Positions 10,349 through 23,654 of a DNA stretch of 64,000 bases are shown piece after piece. The notes beneath the pieces were generated by a model. The model was not told the DNA's origin and searched no databases. It was given only the letters and a program-made list of their open reading frames with translations. Each line of letters starts with the position of its first letter. Position 1 is the stretch's first letter. Location: positions 10,355,001 to 10,419,000 of the forward strand of contig CATNEN010000007.1 of assembly GCA_950097015.1 (NCBI GenBank), in the 5' to 3' direction. The stretch is from Macrostomum hystrix (lineage: Eukaryota; Platyhelminthes; Macrostomidae). A program made the position numbers and the translations under genes.

Positions 10349-13300
10349 ATCCCATCTGAGTCAAGAGAGAAGTTGACATTTGCGCAGCCCGCCACCCTGC
10401 AACAAGCAAGACGCATGTTGCGTAGGATCGAAGCCGCATGGCATCTATCCCATAAGAGTGGAGTCAGAATCGTGAAGGTAGAAGAAGGCGAGAGTCAGCA
10501 GGACAAGCTAGAGGAAGTGATCCAGCATCAGAAGCAGCTAATTCAGAATCTTATTGAGGAGAAAAGGAGAGCAGAAAGTCAAAGGCAGTATCAGCCGCCC
10601 CAGTCGCTTATGCAGCAACAACTAACCAACCCTACCAACCAAATCGGTATAGACCACAGGCACCCGATGGTGAGAGGCTTCAGCAGAACTACCAAGGAAG
10701 GGTATTCTTCCACCAGGCCCCAATACGGTCTGAATCGATTCCCACACAAGCTACAGTTCAATCAGCAGGGAAACTGAGATTCGGGGGACGGAAGCAGAGG
10801 CCCCGCCCCTCAAAAAAACCTTGTTCGAACACCAGGCCTGCCTGAATGGACAACACCCAGTTGTCGAAACTCAAGTTTATTATTCCCAATCTAAATGGCG
10901 TAATGCGCGGAACGCTTCAGCACCCTCTCGTTATATACCAGCACCACATGCGTCAGCACCATTCGCATCAGCACCACATGCGTCAGCACCATTCGCATCA
11001 GCACCACATGCGTCAGCACCATTCGCATCAGCACCACATGCGTCAGCATGATTCGCATCAGCACCACATGCGTCAGCACCATTCGCATCAGCACCACACG
11101 CGTCAGCACCATTCGCATCAGCACCACATGCGTCAGCACCATTCGCGTCAGCACCATTCGCATCAGCACCATTCGCATCAGCACCACATGCGTCAGCACC
11201 ATTCGCATCAGCACCACATGCGTCAGCACCATTCGCACCAGCACCACATGCGTCAGCACCATTCGCACCAGCACCACATGCGTCAGCACCATTCGCATCA
11301 GCACCACATGCGTCAGCACCATTCGCGTCAGCACCACATGCGTCAGCACCATTCGCATCAGCACCACATGCGTCAGCACCATTCGCGTCAGCACCACATG
11401 CGTCAGCACCATTCGCATCAGCACCACATGCGTCAGCACCATTCGCGTCAGCACCACATGCGTCAGCACCATTCGCATCAGCACCACATGCGTCAGCACC
11501 ATTCGCGTCAGCACCACATGCGTCAGCACCATTCGCATCAGCACCACATGCGTCAGCACCATTCGCGTCAGCACCACATGCGTCAGCACCATTCGCATCA
11601 GCACCACATGCGTCAGCACCATTCGCATCAGCAACACATGCGTCAGCACCATTCGCATCAGCAACACATGCGTCAGCACCATTCGCATCAGCACCACATG
11701 CGTCAGCACCATTCGCATCAGCACCACATGCGTCAGCACCATTCGCATCAGCACCACATGCGTCAGCATGATTCGCATCAGCACCACATGCGTCAGCACC
11801 ATTCGCATCAGCACCACATGCGTCAGCACCATTCGCGTCAGCACCATTCGCATCAGCACCATTCGCATCAGCACCACATGCGTCAGCACCATTCGCATCA
11901 GCACCACATGCGTCAGCACCATTCGCATCAGCACCACATGCGTCAGCACCATTCGCATCAGCAACACATGCGTCAGCACCATTCGCATCAGCACCACATG
12001 CGTCAGCACCATTCGCATCAGCACCACATGCGTCAGCACCATTCGCATCAGCACCACATGCGTCAGCATGATTCGCATCAGCACCACATGCGTCAGCACC
12101 ATTCGCATCAGCACCACACGCGTCAGCACCATTCGCATCAGCACCACATGCGTCAGCACCATTCGCGTCAGCACCATTCGCATCAGCACCATTCGCATCA
12201 GCACCACATGCGTCAGCACCATTCGCATCAGCACCACATGCGTCAGCACCATTCGCATCAGCACCACATGCGTCAGCACCATTCGCATCAGCACCACATG
12301 CGTCAGCACCATTCGCATCAGCACCACATGCGTCAGCACCATTCGCATCAGCACCACATGTGTCAGCACCATTCGCGTCAGCACCACATGCGTCAGCACC
12401 ATTCGCATCAGCACCACATGCGTCAGCACCATTCGCATCAGCACCACATGCGTCAGCACCATTCGCATCAGCACCACATGCGTCAGCACCATTCGCGTCA
12501 GCACCACATGCGTCAGCACCATTCGCATCAGCACCACATGCGTCAGCACCATTCGCATCAGCACCACATGCGTCAGCACCATTCGCATCAGCACCACATG
12601 CGTCAGCACCATTCGCGTCAGCACCACATGCGTCAGCACTATTCGCATCAGCACCACATGCGTCAGCACCATTCGCATCAGCACCACATGCGTCAGCACC
12701 ATTCGCATCAGCAACACATGCGTCAGCACCATTCGTGTCAGCACCACATGCGTCAGCACCATTCGCATCAGCACCATTCGCATCAGCACCATTCGCATCA
12801 GCACCACATGCGTCAGCACCATTCGCACCAGCACCACATGCGTCAGCACCATTCGCATCAGCACCACATGCGTCAGCACCATTCGCGTCAGCACCACATG
12901 CGTCAGCACCATTCGCATCAGCACCACATGCGTCAGCACCATTCGCATCAGCACCACATGCGTCAGCACCATTCGCATCAGCACCACATGCGTCAGCACC
13001 ATTCGCACCAGCACCACATGCGTCAGCACCACGTGCGACAGCACCATTCGCGTCAGCACCACATGCGTCAGCACCATTCGCATCAGCACCATTCGCATCA
13101 GCACCACATGCGTCAGCACCATTCGCATCAGCACCACATGCGTCAGCACCATTCGCGTCAGCACCACATGCGTCAGCACCATTCGCATCAGCACCATTCG
13201 CATCAGCACCACATGCGTCAGCACCATTCGCGTCAGCACCACATGCGTCAGCACCATTCGCATCAGCAACACATGCGTCAGCACCATTCGCATCAGCAAC

Positions 13301-16300
13301 ACATGCGTCAGCACCATTCGCGTCAGCACCACATGCGTCAGCACCATTCGCATCAGCACCATTCGCGTCAGCACCACATGCGTCAGCACCATTCGCATCA
13401 GCACCACATGCGTCAGCACCATTCGCATCAGCAACACATGCGTCAGCACCATTCGCATCAGCAACACATGCGTCAGCACCATTCGCGTCAGCACCACGTG
13501 CGTCAGCACCATTCGCATCAGCACCATTCGCGTCAGCACCACATGCGTCAGCACCATTCGCATCAGCACCACATGCGTCAGCACCATTCGCATCAGCACC
13601 ATTCGCGTCAGCACCACATGCGTCAGCACCATTCGCATCAGCACCACATGCGTCAGCACCATTCGCGTCAGCACCACATGCGTCAGCACCATTCGCATCA
13701 GCACCATTCGCATCAGCACCATTCGCATCAGCACCACATGCGTCAGCACCATTCGCATCAGCACCACATGCGTCAGCACCATTCGCATCAGCACCATTCG
13801 CATCAGCACCATTCGCATCAGCACCACATGCGTCAGCACCATTCGCATCAGCAACACATGCGTCAGCACCATTCGCGTCAGCATCACATGCGTCAGCACC
13901 ATTCGCATCAGCACCATTCGCGTCAGCACCACATGCGTCAGCACCATTCGCATCAGCACCACATGCGTCAGCACCATTCGCATCAGCACCATTCGCGTCA
14001 GCACCATTCGCATCAGCACCACATGCGTCAGCACCATTCGCATCAGCACCATTCGCATCAGCAACACATGCGTCAGCACCACATGCGTCAGCACCATTCG
14101 CATCAGCACCACATGCGTCAGCACCATTCGCATCAGCACCACATGCGTCAGCATCATTCGCATCAGCACCACATGCGTCAGCACCATTCGCGTCAGCACC
14201 ACATGCGTCAGCACTATTCGCATCAGCACCACATGCGTCAGCACCATTCGCATCAGCACCACATGCGTCAGCACCATTCGCATCAGCAACACATGCGTCA
14301 GCACCATTCGTGTCAGCACCACATGCGTCAGCACCATTCGCATCAGCACCATTCGCATCAGCACCATTCGCATCAGCACCACATGCGTCAGCACCATTCG
14401 CACCAGCACCACATGCGTCAGCACCATTCGCATCAGCACCACATGCGTCAGCACCATTCGCGTCAGCACCACATGCGTCAGCACCATTCGCATCAGCACC
14501 ACATGCGTCAGCACCATTCGCATCAGCACCACATGCGTCAGCACCATTCGCATCAGCACCACATGTGTCAGCACCATTCGCGGCAGCACCACATGCGTCA
14601 GCACCATTCGCGGCAGCACCACATGCGTCAGCACCATTCGCATCAGCACCATTCGCATCAGCACCACATGCGTCAGCACCATTCGCGTCAGCACCACATG
14701 CGTCAGCACCATTCGCATCAGCACCACATGCGTCAGCACCATTCGCGTCAGCACCACATGCGTCAGCACCATTCGCATCAGCACCATTCGCATCAGCACC
14801 ACATGCGTCAGCACCATTCGCATCAGCACCACATGCGTCAGCACCATTCGCATCAGCAACACATGCGTCAGCACCATTCGCATCAGCAACACATGCGTCA
14901 GCACCATTCGCTTCAGCACCACATGCGTCAGCACCATTCGCATCAGCACCATTCGCGTCAGCACCACATGCGTCAGCACTATTCGCATCAGCACCACATG
15001 CGTCAGCACCATTCGCATCAGCAACACATGCGTCAGCACCATTCGCATCAGCAACACATGCGTCAGCACCATTCGCGTCAGCACCACATGCGTCAGCACC
15101 ATTCGCATCAGCACCATTCGCGTCAGCACCACATGCGTCAGCACCATTCGCATCAGCACCACATGCGTCAGCACCATTCGCATCAGCACCATTCGCGTCA
15201 GCACCACATGCGTCAGCACCATTCGCATCAGCACCACATGCGTCAGCACCATTCGCATCAGCACCACATGCGTCAGCACCATTCGCGTCAGCACCACATG
15301 CGTCAGCACCATTCGCATCAGCACCATTCGCATCAGCACCATTCGCATCAGCACCACATGCGTCAGCACCATTCGCATCAGCACCACATGCGTCAGCACC
15401 ATTCGCATCAGCACCATTCGCATCAGCACCATTCGCATCAGCACCACATGCGTCAGCACCATTCGCATCAGCAACACATGCGTCAGCACCATTCGCGTCA
15501 GCATCACATGCGTCAGCACCATTCGCATCAGCACCATTCGCGTCAGCACCACATGCGTCAGCACCATTCGCATCAGCACCACATGCGTCAGCACCATTCG
15601 CATCAGCACCATTCGCGTCAGCACCATTCGCATCAGCACCACATGCGTCAGCACCATTCGCATCAGCACCATTCGCATCAGCAACACATGCGTCAGCACC
15701 ACATGCGTCAGCACCATTCGCATCAGCACCACATGCGTCAGCACCATTCGCATCAGCACCACATGCGTCAGCACCATTCGCATCAGCACCACATGCGTCA
15801 GCACCATTCGCGTCAGCACCACATGCGTCAGCACTATTCGCATCAGCACCACATGCGTCAGCACCATTCGCATCAGCACCACATGCGTCAGCACCATTCG
15901 CATCAGCAACACATGCGTCAGCACCATTCGTGTCAGCACCACATGCGTCAGCACCATTCGCATCAGCACCATTCGCATCAGCACCATTCGCATCAGCACC
16001 ATTCGCATCAGCACCATTCGCATCAGCACCATTCGCATCAGCACCACATGCGTCAGCACCATTCGCACCAGCACCACATGCGTCAGCACCATTCGCATCA
16101 GCACCACATGCGTCAGCACCATTCGCGTCAGCACCACATGCGTCAGCACCATTCGCATCAGCACCACATGCGTCAGCACCATTCGCATCAGCACCACATG
16201 TGTCAGCACCATTCGCATCAGCAACACATGCGTCAGCACCATTCGCGGCAGCACCACATGCGTCAGCACCATTCGCATCAGCACCACATGCGTCAGCACC

Positions 16301-19300
16301 ATTCGCGTCAGCACCACATGCGTCAGCACCATTCGCATCAGCACCATTCGCGTCAGCACCACATGCGTCAGCACCATTCGCATCAGCACCACATGCGTCA
16401 GCACCATTCGCATCAGCACCATTCGCGTCAGCACCACATGCGTCAGCACCATTCGCATCAGCACCACATGCGTCAGCACCATTCGCATCAGCACCATTCG
16501 CGTCAGCACCATTCGCATTAGCACCACATGCGTCAGCACCATTCGCATCAGCTCCACATGCGTCAGCACCATTCGCATCAGCACCATTCGCGTCAGCACC
16601 ATTCGCATCAGCACCACATGCGTCAGCACCATTCGCATCAGCACCATTCGCGTCAGCACCATTCGCGTCAGCACCATTCGCGTCAGCACCACATGCGTCA
16701 GCACCACATGCGTCAGCACCATTCGCGTCAGCACCATTTTGCGTCAGCACCATTCGCGTCAGCACCATTCGCATTAGCACCACATGCGTCAGCACCATTC
16801 GCATCAGCACCACATGCGTCAGCACCATTCGCATCAGCACCACATGTGTCAGCACCATTCGCGGCAGCACCACATGCGTCAGCACCATTCGCGGCAGCAC
16901 CACATGCGTCAGCACCATTCGCATCAGCACCATTCGCATCAGCACCACATGCGTCAGCACCATTCGCATTAGCACCACATGCGTCAGCACCATTCGCATC
17001 AGCACCACATGCGTCAGCACCATTCGCGTCAGCACCACATGCGTCAGCACCATTCGCATCAGCACCATTCGCATCAGCACCACATGCGTCAGCACCATTC
17101 GCATCAGCACCACATGCGTCAGCACCATTCGCATCAGCAACACATGCGTCAGCACCATTCGCATCAGCAACACATGCGTCAGCACCATTCGCGTCAGCAC
17201 CACATGCGTCAGCACCATTCGCATCAGCACCATTCGCGTCAGCACCACATGCGTCAGCACTATTCGCATCAGCACCACATGCGTCAGCACCATTCGCATC
17301 AGCAACACATGCGTCAGCACCATTCGCATCAGCAACACATGCGTCAGCACCATTCGCGTCAGCACCACATGCGTCAGCACCATTCGCATCAGCACCATTC
17401 GCGTCAGCACCACATGCGTCAGCACCATTCGCATCAGCACCACATGCGTCAGCACCATTCGCATCAGCACCATTCGCGTCAGCACCACATGCGTCAGCAC
17501 CATTCGCATCAGCACCACATGCGTCAGCACCATTCGCATCAGCACCACATGCGTCAGCACCATTCGCGTCAGCACCACATGCGTCAGCACCATTCGCATC
17601 AGCACCATTCGCATCAGCACCATTCGCATCAGCACCACATGCGTCAGCACCATTCGCACCAGCACCACATGCGTCAGCACCATTCGCATCAGCACCACAT
17701 GCGTCAGCACCATTCGCGTCAGCACCACATGCGTCAGCACCATTCGCGGCAGCACCACATGCGTCAGCACCATTCGCATCAGCACCATTCGCATCAGCAC
17801 CACATGCGTCAGCACCATTCGCATTAGCACCACATGCGTCAGCACCATTCGCATCACACCACATGCGTCAGCACCATTCGCGTCAGCACCACATGCGTCA
17901 GCACCATTCGCATCAGCACCATTCGCATCAGCACCACATGCGTCAGCACCATTCGCATCAGCACCACATGCGTCAGCACCATTTGCATCAGCAACACATG
18001 CGTCAGCACCATTCGCATCAGCAACACATGCGTCAGCACCATTCGCGTCAGCACCACATGCGTCAGCACCATTCGCATCAGCACCATTCGCATCAGCACC
18101 ATTCGCGTCAGCACCACATGCGTCAGCACTATTCGCATCAGCACCACATGCGTCAGCACCATTCGCATCAGCAACACATGCGTCAGCACCATTCGCATCA
18201 GCAACACATGCGTCAGCACCATTCGCGTCAGCACCACATGCGTCAGCACCATTCGCATCAGCACCATTCGCGTCAGCACCACATGCGTCAGCACCATTCG
18301 CATCAGCACCACATGCGTCAGCACCATTCGCATCAGCACCATTCGCGTCAGCACCACATGCGTCAGCACCATTCGCATCAGCACCACATGCGTCAGCACC
18401 ATTCGCATCAGCACCACATGCGTCAGCACCATTCGCGTCAGCACCACATGCGTCAGCACCATTCGCATCAGCACCATTCGCATCAGCACCATTCGCATCA
18501 GCACCACATGCGTCAGCACCATTCGCATCAGCACCACATGCGTCAGCACCATTCGCATCAGCACCATTCGCATCAGCACCATTCGCATCAGCACCACATG
18601 CGTCAGCACCATTCGCATCAGCAACACATGCGTCAGCACCATTCGCGTCAGCATCACATGCGTCAGCACCATTCGCATCAGCACCATTCGCGTCAGCACC
18701 ACATGCGTCAGCACCATTCGCATCAGCACCACATGCGTCAGCACCATTCGCATCAGCACCATTCGCGTCAGCACCATTCGCATCAGCACCACATGCGTCA
18801 GCACCATTCGCATCAGCACCATTCGCATCAGCAACACATGCGTCAGCACCACATGCGTCAGCACCATTCGCATCAGCACCACATGCGTCAGCACCATTCG
18901 CATCAGCACCACATGCGTCAGCACCATTCGCATCAGCACCACATGCGTCAGCACCACATGCGTCAGCACCATTCGCGTCAGCACCATTCGCGTCAGCACC
19001 ATTCGCGTCAGCAACACATGCGTCAGCACCACATGCGTCAGCACCATTCGCATCAGCAACACATGCGTCAGCACCATTCGCGTCAGCACCACATGCGTCA
19101 GCACCATTCGCGTCAGCACCACATGCGTCAGCACCATTCGCGTCAGCACCACATGCGTCAGCACCACATGCGTCAGCACCATTCGCGTCAGCACCACATG
19201 CGTCAGCACCATTCGCGTCAGCACCATTCGGGTCAGCACCATTCGCGTCAGCACCACATGCGTCAGCACCATTCGCGTCAGCACCATTGGCGTCAGCACC

Positions 19301-20482
19301 ATTCGCGGCAGCACCATTCGCGTCAGCACCATTCGCGTTAGCTCCATTGGCGTCAGCACCATTGGCGTCAGCACCATTCGTGTCAGCACCAGTTGCGTCA
19401 GCACCCCATGTATCAGCAGTTATGTCAGCATCCAGTGTATTAGCATCCACAGTGTCAGCATCCAGCGATGAGACAGACTCAGAGATGTCAGGTTCCTAAG
19501 AATCAGCAGTCGACACGCCAGCGCAGAAGTCAGCCATGAAGAAGTTAATCAAGAATCAAAGGACACGTCAGAGACAATCTAAAATTTTTGCTACCAATGC
19601 TAAAGTAGAGTTAGTAAAGCCAGAAGGTTATGAAGCAGTCTTTGTAGGAACCATTTAGAAGCAAGATGTTAATTTTATCTTGGACACTGGAGCTAGAAAT
19701 AGTTTCCTTAGTAGATCAGTCTGGATCAAATTAGAAAAGTCCGATCAGATTAAAAGTACGAACTTCGAAAGCGAATTTCCACCTTTGACGGAACCCGAGT
19801 TCAGTTAGAAGGGGAAAGTTGTCTCACCGTTAAATTTGGTGACATACAAGCCGAAATCGACTTTTTGCCATGCAGTCACGACAATATCCTTGGCATGAAG
19901 TTTTTCCTCGAGTGCTGTAATAGCATAAGCTTATCCCAGGGAATGCTCATTCTGAAAGAAGGATTGCGAATACCAATGCAATTCACCCATTTGTCAGTGA
20001 AAGTCTGTCGAGTATGCACCAGTGACTTGGCCTATTTTAAACCGGTCAACCAAACAGAACCTGAATCAGCCGGAAAATCAACCAGACCCAAACCGCGGAA
20101 GATGCCTGGATTGAGGAGATCAGAATCGGGTCAGAACTCTCCAGTGAGCAGAAACAGTCGGTTATCGAATTGATTAAAGAGCATCGAAATGCCTTTTCAC
20201 AGAACGATCAGGACATGGAATTGACCCACCTCATTACCCATGAGATATCTTTGAAGGACAAAACACCTGTAAGAATCCCGACCAGACGAATTCCACGTCA
20301 TCTACAAAAGCAAGTTGACACGCAACTAGACGATATGTTAGCTAAGAATCTAATTAGACCATGTTATTCTACTGATAGTACTCCGTTAGAGATTGTTCCA
20401 AAGAAGGATGGTTCCATCAGGATAGCTGGTGATTTCCGAGTAATAAATTCGAAATTCGAAATAAATTATAATTAAAAGATTA
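10349..20482 (+). mobile_element. Degraded Ty3/gypsy-like retroelement remnant interrupted by giant array
   Basis: 10355-10777 encodes a charged, Gln-rich coiled coil (residues like LEEVIQHQKQLIQNLIEEKR) that could be a Gag tail. After the array, 19536-19800 encodes a retropepsin-like segment with the FILDTGA motif and in-frame stops. 19865-20160 continues it in another frame, and 20170-20475 has the N-terminal reverse transcriptase segment (LIRPCYSTDSTPLEIVPKKD). RT breaks off at 20482 where TRPM-derived sequence begins. No LTRs were recognised. Three frames and stops show it is dead. Confidence 0.7.
10937..19425 (+). repeat. 8.5-kb array of 15-bp units with higher-order periodicity
   Basis: About 565 units of the type CGTCAGCACCATTCG, CATCAGCACCATTCG and CGTCAGCACCACATG. 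As 15 is a multiple of 3, most frames stay open for thousands of bases on both strands; these long open frames are not evidence of genes. At both edges the degenerate flanking sequence continues in the Ala-Ser-Ala-Pro frame, so the array probably grew from a coding SAP repeat in the retroelement. Marker variants ('cactattcg' at 12637, 14212, 15832; 'attcgtgtca' at 12731, 14306, 15926) repeat at 1575 and 1620 bp, which shows a higher-order unit of 105-108 basic units. Single-base indels near 16737 and 17857 shift the phase. Confidence 0.95.
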
Positions 20483-20858
20483 TTTACACCCAATCTTGAT
20501 GGGTCAGATGTACAGCCCACGGCACGTCTGCAGTTACTGTGTGCTGTGTCCAAAGGCTGCGTACAGCTGTTCAGTCCATGGACTGGGAAAGCCGCCACGT
20601 CCACCAAAATTTCTACCCCAACTGAAAGGTGCTAATCGTGAGGCGGTCCTGTCACATTTCACATGGGGTTGGCAAAGACAAAGTCTTATAGTTCGGTGCC
20701 GCCCCCAGGTGGGCAGTTGCTGGCCATTGTCAGGCACGAGCTGATGGTATTCGAGAGCGAGATGGCCAGACGCCTGATGGCCATGCTGAAGGCCAAGGAG
20801 TCTGAGACGCTGGAGATGCGGGTGAAGACCGTCACGAGCAGGTTTGTAGCTGAGCAGT
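20483..20858 (+). repeat. Stray copy of TRPM exon 7 with flanking intron
   Basis: Matches 2577-2953 with only two or three differences, all in the intron part. It includes the SINE fragment, the acceptor, the whole 133-base exon (20709-20841, apparently identical to 2803-2935) and the start of the following intron. It is joined directly to a broken reverse transcriptase on its left. No neighbouring TRPM exon is present, so it is a duplicated fragment and not a gene. Confidence 0.9.
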
Positions 20859-21065
20859 CAGGGACTCACTGACATATTTCGAGAGTATAATTTAAAGTAC
20901 TTCGTAAGCCTTGAATTCAGAAAGTTAGTCTATGGACAAAAGTGATGACAGCTGAGAAAAAGTATCTAAGCATTTAATGGCATTCATAGAAATTTCTATT
21001 CGATTTACACAGTATTATGCACCAAAATCCTAAATTTATTGTCTAGTTTACTAAGGCAAAATACA

Positions 21066-21842
21066 ATGAACGGCATGTTATTCAAATCACTGCTCATCCT
21101 CATTGTTATGCTTGCGATCCTCGGTGAGTGCTCAACTGCATGAGCAGATTACTTTAATGAGATTGCATAAGAAAGTGTTAATTAACACCCTCAGGTAGAC
21201 AATTCAGGCAGACAAAATTTATTCTTCAAACAGGCCGAGGGGAATTCCTAAAACAGGTAGCAGGGAATTCCTAAAATAGGTAGAAAGGGAATTCCAAAAA
21301 CAGGTAGCAGGGAATTCCTAAAATAGGTAGAAAGGGAATTCCAAAAACACGTAGCAGGGAATTCCAAAAACACGTAGCAGGAAATTCCTAAAACAGGTAG
21401 CAGGGAATTCCTAAAACAGGTAGCAGGAAATTCCTAAAACAGGTAGAAGGGAATTCCTAAAACAGGTAGAAGGGAATTGTTAAAACAGGTAGAAGGGAAT
21501 TCCTAAAACAGGTAGAAGGGAATTGTTAAAACAGGTAGAAGGGAATTTCTAGAACAGGTAGAAGGGAGTTGTTAAACAGGTAGAAGGGAATTTCTAGAAC
21601 AGGTAGAAGGGAATTGTTAAACAGGTAGAAGGGAATTTATTATTAGGTGGAATGAAATTCTTAAACAGGTTAACCATAATTCCCAAGTAGTTGGGAGGGA
21701 GGGAATTTCCAAACTAAAATCGTCCACCCGACTGCTCACAGGTGAGTCGGTCGCGTGCCGGTGCTCCAAGGGAGGCATGGCGTGCACCTATTACAGGGAC
21801 TGCTGCTCCAAGTTCTGCAGCGGCTCAAACAAATGCAAGTAG
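21066..21842 (+). CDS. Secreted ICK-type seven-cysteine peptide (copy 2B, intact)
   Basis: Two exons, 21066-21123 and 21742-21842, joined in phase 1 (donor GTGAG, acceptor CTCACAG). Exon 1 is a signal peptide (MNGMLFKSLLILI...). Exon 2 encodes a mature part of about 30 residues with cysteines C-x1-C-x6-C-x5-CC-x3-C-x5-C: the classic C-C-CC-C-C cystine-knot frame plus one extra N-terminal Cys. The product is about 52 residues, likely a secreted disulfide-rich peptide (effector, antimicrobial, venom-like or signalling; role unknown). It lies in the second duplicated block and its frameshifted twin is at 7944. The intron contains the minisatellite 21225-21640. Confidence 0.75.
21225..21640 (+). 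repeat. Minisatellite in ICK-2B intron
   Basis: About 20 units of roughly 20 bp, 'aacaggtagaagggaattcc' type. Homologous to the array at 8095-8615. Confidence 0.9.
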
Positions 21843-22211
21843 GCCGCAAGCCCGAGAGCCTGAGCCAACTCGAGGCTTGAGCAAAGATTTGCCGACTGTC
21901 GATTTTTCAACGCCTCTTTCCAGTTATCCTCTGTTTATAGCTAATGTTTAAAACAGCTTGCCTGATTTATTGATCGATAGTATTTAGCTCGTTATAGTTT
22001 GCATCTGTAATGTTGTTGAAAGGTAAATCTTGCGAAAATGTACTCTTTAGCTTCCTTTCCGAGTGTTTATTAAAAAAACCATTGTCTATGGCTATTCGCA
22101 GACATCTGGACCACGTACTGCCTGCTGATAAAATAAAAAAATTAATGAGTAAGATTTCAATCGGATGTGGCTCTATGGTTCGGTGAGCGGAATTGCGTAA
22201 CACAGTCCGAC

Positions 22212-23067
22212 ATGAGAACACTGCTCATTCTGCTGGCAGTCCTGTCACTACTAGGTAAGCTCAGCGACTGTACATGCCCCTGCCTAGTTTCTGGTTGTTC
22301 TCGCTACACTTTTGCTATATTTGTCTATGGCCAAACTTAGGCGGAGCTTCCGAGAGAGTCCAGCTTCTAGGCCCTGACTTCGCATAGTTTCCACAAGGAT
22401 AATTTCCACGCTCACTCATCCAGTTTTTAAAGAGTCCGAGATAGTATAAAGAATTTAATTTCTCATTTAGGCTGGCATTAATCATGTAGCGTCTAGGAAG
22501 GTGTAGCCCAGTGGTTAGAGCGATTACAAATGGCCTTAAGGTTGGGGTTCGATTCCCGACTCCACTAGAACAAATTGTGCCCTTAAGGAAGACATTCAAC
22601 TTTGCATTGCTTCAGTTCACCCAGCTGTTTAATGGGTACCAGCATCAGCGGGGGTAATGGAGGGTGGGTGTGGCACCAGTCCATGGACTGAACAGGTGTA
22701 CGCTGCGTTTAAAAGCGCTACTTAACAGCTGCGGCTGTGCCACTGGCTTTACATCTGGCTTAACGAGGCTTAGTGTGATTTTGATCTTCTGTCTATCTAA
22801 TTCGTGAAATTTTATACGCAAAATGCGAAGACAATATTTTACATTCGTGTCTTGCTTAGCATAAAGGATAAGGCCATAGTCAATGCAATGTTGCGTCAGA
22901 ACTGTGAGTATAAGTTATTTGAGAACTGTTCCTCAACTTCCGCAGGCTACTCAGTGGCCTGCCTGGCCAGGAACTGCAAGCAGGAGGGCCTTTTCTGCGA
23001 AAGCGACCACCATTGCTGTTCAAGCGACTGCACGCGCCGCGTGTGCCGCGAAGTCCGGCCGCGGTAA
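22212..23067 (+). CDS. Secreted ICK-type seven-cysteine peptide (copy 3)
   Basis: Two exons, 22212-22254 (signal peptide MRTLLILLAVLSLLG, donor GTAAGC) and 22946-23067 (acceptor TTCCGCAG, stop TAA), joined in phase 1. Cysteines are spaced C-x4-C-x6-C-x5-CC-x3-C-x4-C, followed by a basic tail RREVRPR-like. It is the same intron position and knot frame as the other family members. It lies in a 1.2-kb stretch (about 22.02-23.25 kb) absent from the first duplicated block. The intron holds a full SINE (22495-22705). Target and role unknown. Confidence 0.75.
22495..22705 (+). mobile_element. tRNA-derived SINE, family 1, near full length (copy d)
   Basis: The head has an A-box (TAGCCCAGTGGTTAGAGCG) and a B-box (GGTTCGATTCC) at tRNA spacing, then the family body with GGGTACCAGCATCAGCG and 'ccagtccatggactgaacag'. 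It is the best reference copy for this family in the window. It lies in the intron of ICK copy 3. Confidence 0.85.
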
Positions 23068-23254
23068 CCGTCACAACTGCTCAGTTGGTCTGGCACAGCT
23101 CTCAGCCAATTATTTTTAGTATATGCGTTAAAACAATAACAGCTTTGCCCCTAAATCGTTGATCTGAATTATTTCTCAGGTTACACAATCTTCGTACATC
23201 TAAATACTGAAGTAGATCGATTATTTGTACTTTCTATTTTTTTCTTTTCTGATT

Positions 23255-23460
23255 TTGTCCGTGACACCCAGCTGAAATGCCGGTCATTGGTCCGTGAAAA
23301 CCAGCTGGAAGGGTTTGGGGAGGCTGGTCATTGGTCCGTGACATACAGCTGGAATGCCAATCATTGGTCCGTGACCCCAGCTGGAAGGGTTTGGGGAGGC
23401 CAATCATTGGTCCGTGACCCCAGCTGGAAGGGTTTGGGGAGGCCAATCATTGGTCCAGTG
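23255..23460 (+). repeat. About 44-bp minisatellite, duplicate block
   Basis: Shorter counterpart of 9055-9420, with partly deleted units ('ccagctgaaatgccggtcat'). Confidence 0.85.
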
Positions 23461-23654
23461 ACAAAACCTCATCCATTGCAGTCAAGGTTTCTAATGCTAA
23501 CTTAAATGACTTCAGTAATGAAAATTTGTAAGATTATTCGCCTGCAGTGATAATTCACTGCACAATGCAATCAATGCAAAAAACACATAACTTTAGTTTC
23601 TATTAAATTATTTATCACTAATTTATCACTAGCCAAAAGCTTCAAACAAGTGAG

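Noticed and set aside
10937..19425. CRISPR-like or direct-repeat array
   Set aside because: Units are contiguous without unique spacers, and the surrounding genes are eukaryotic with introns.
10846..19499. Open frames of 900 to 2800 codons on both strands
   Set aside because: They are a by-product of the 15-bp unit (3n, no stop) and exist in most frames at once. Only the Ala-Ser-Ala-Pro frame has any link to flanking coding sequence.
22495..22570. tRNA gene
   Set aside because: A- and B-boxes are present, but the sequence continues into a repeated SINE body and does not fold into a complete cloverleaf.
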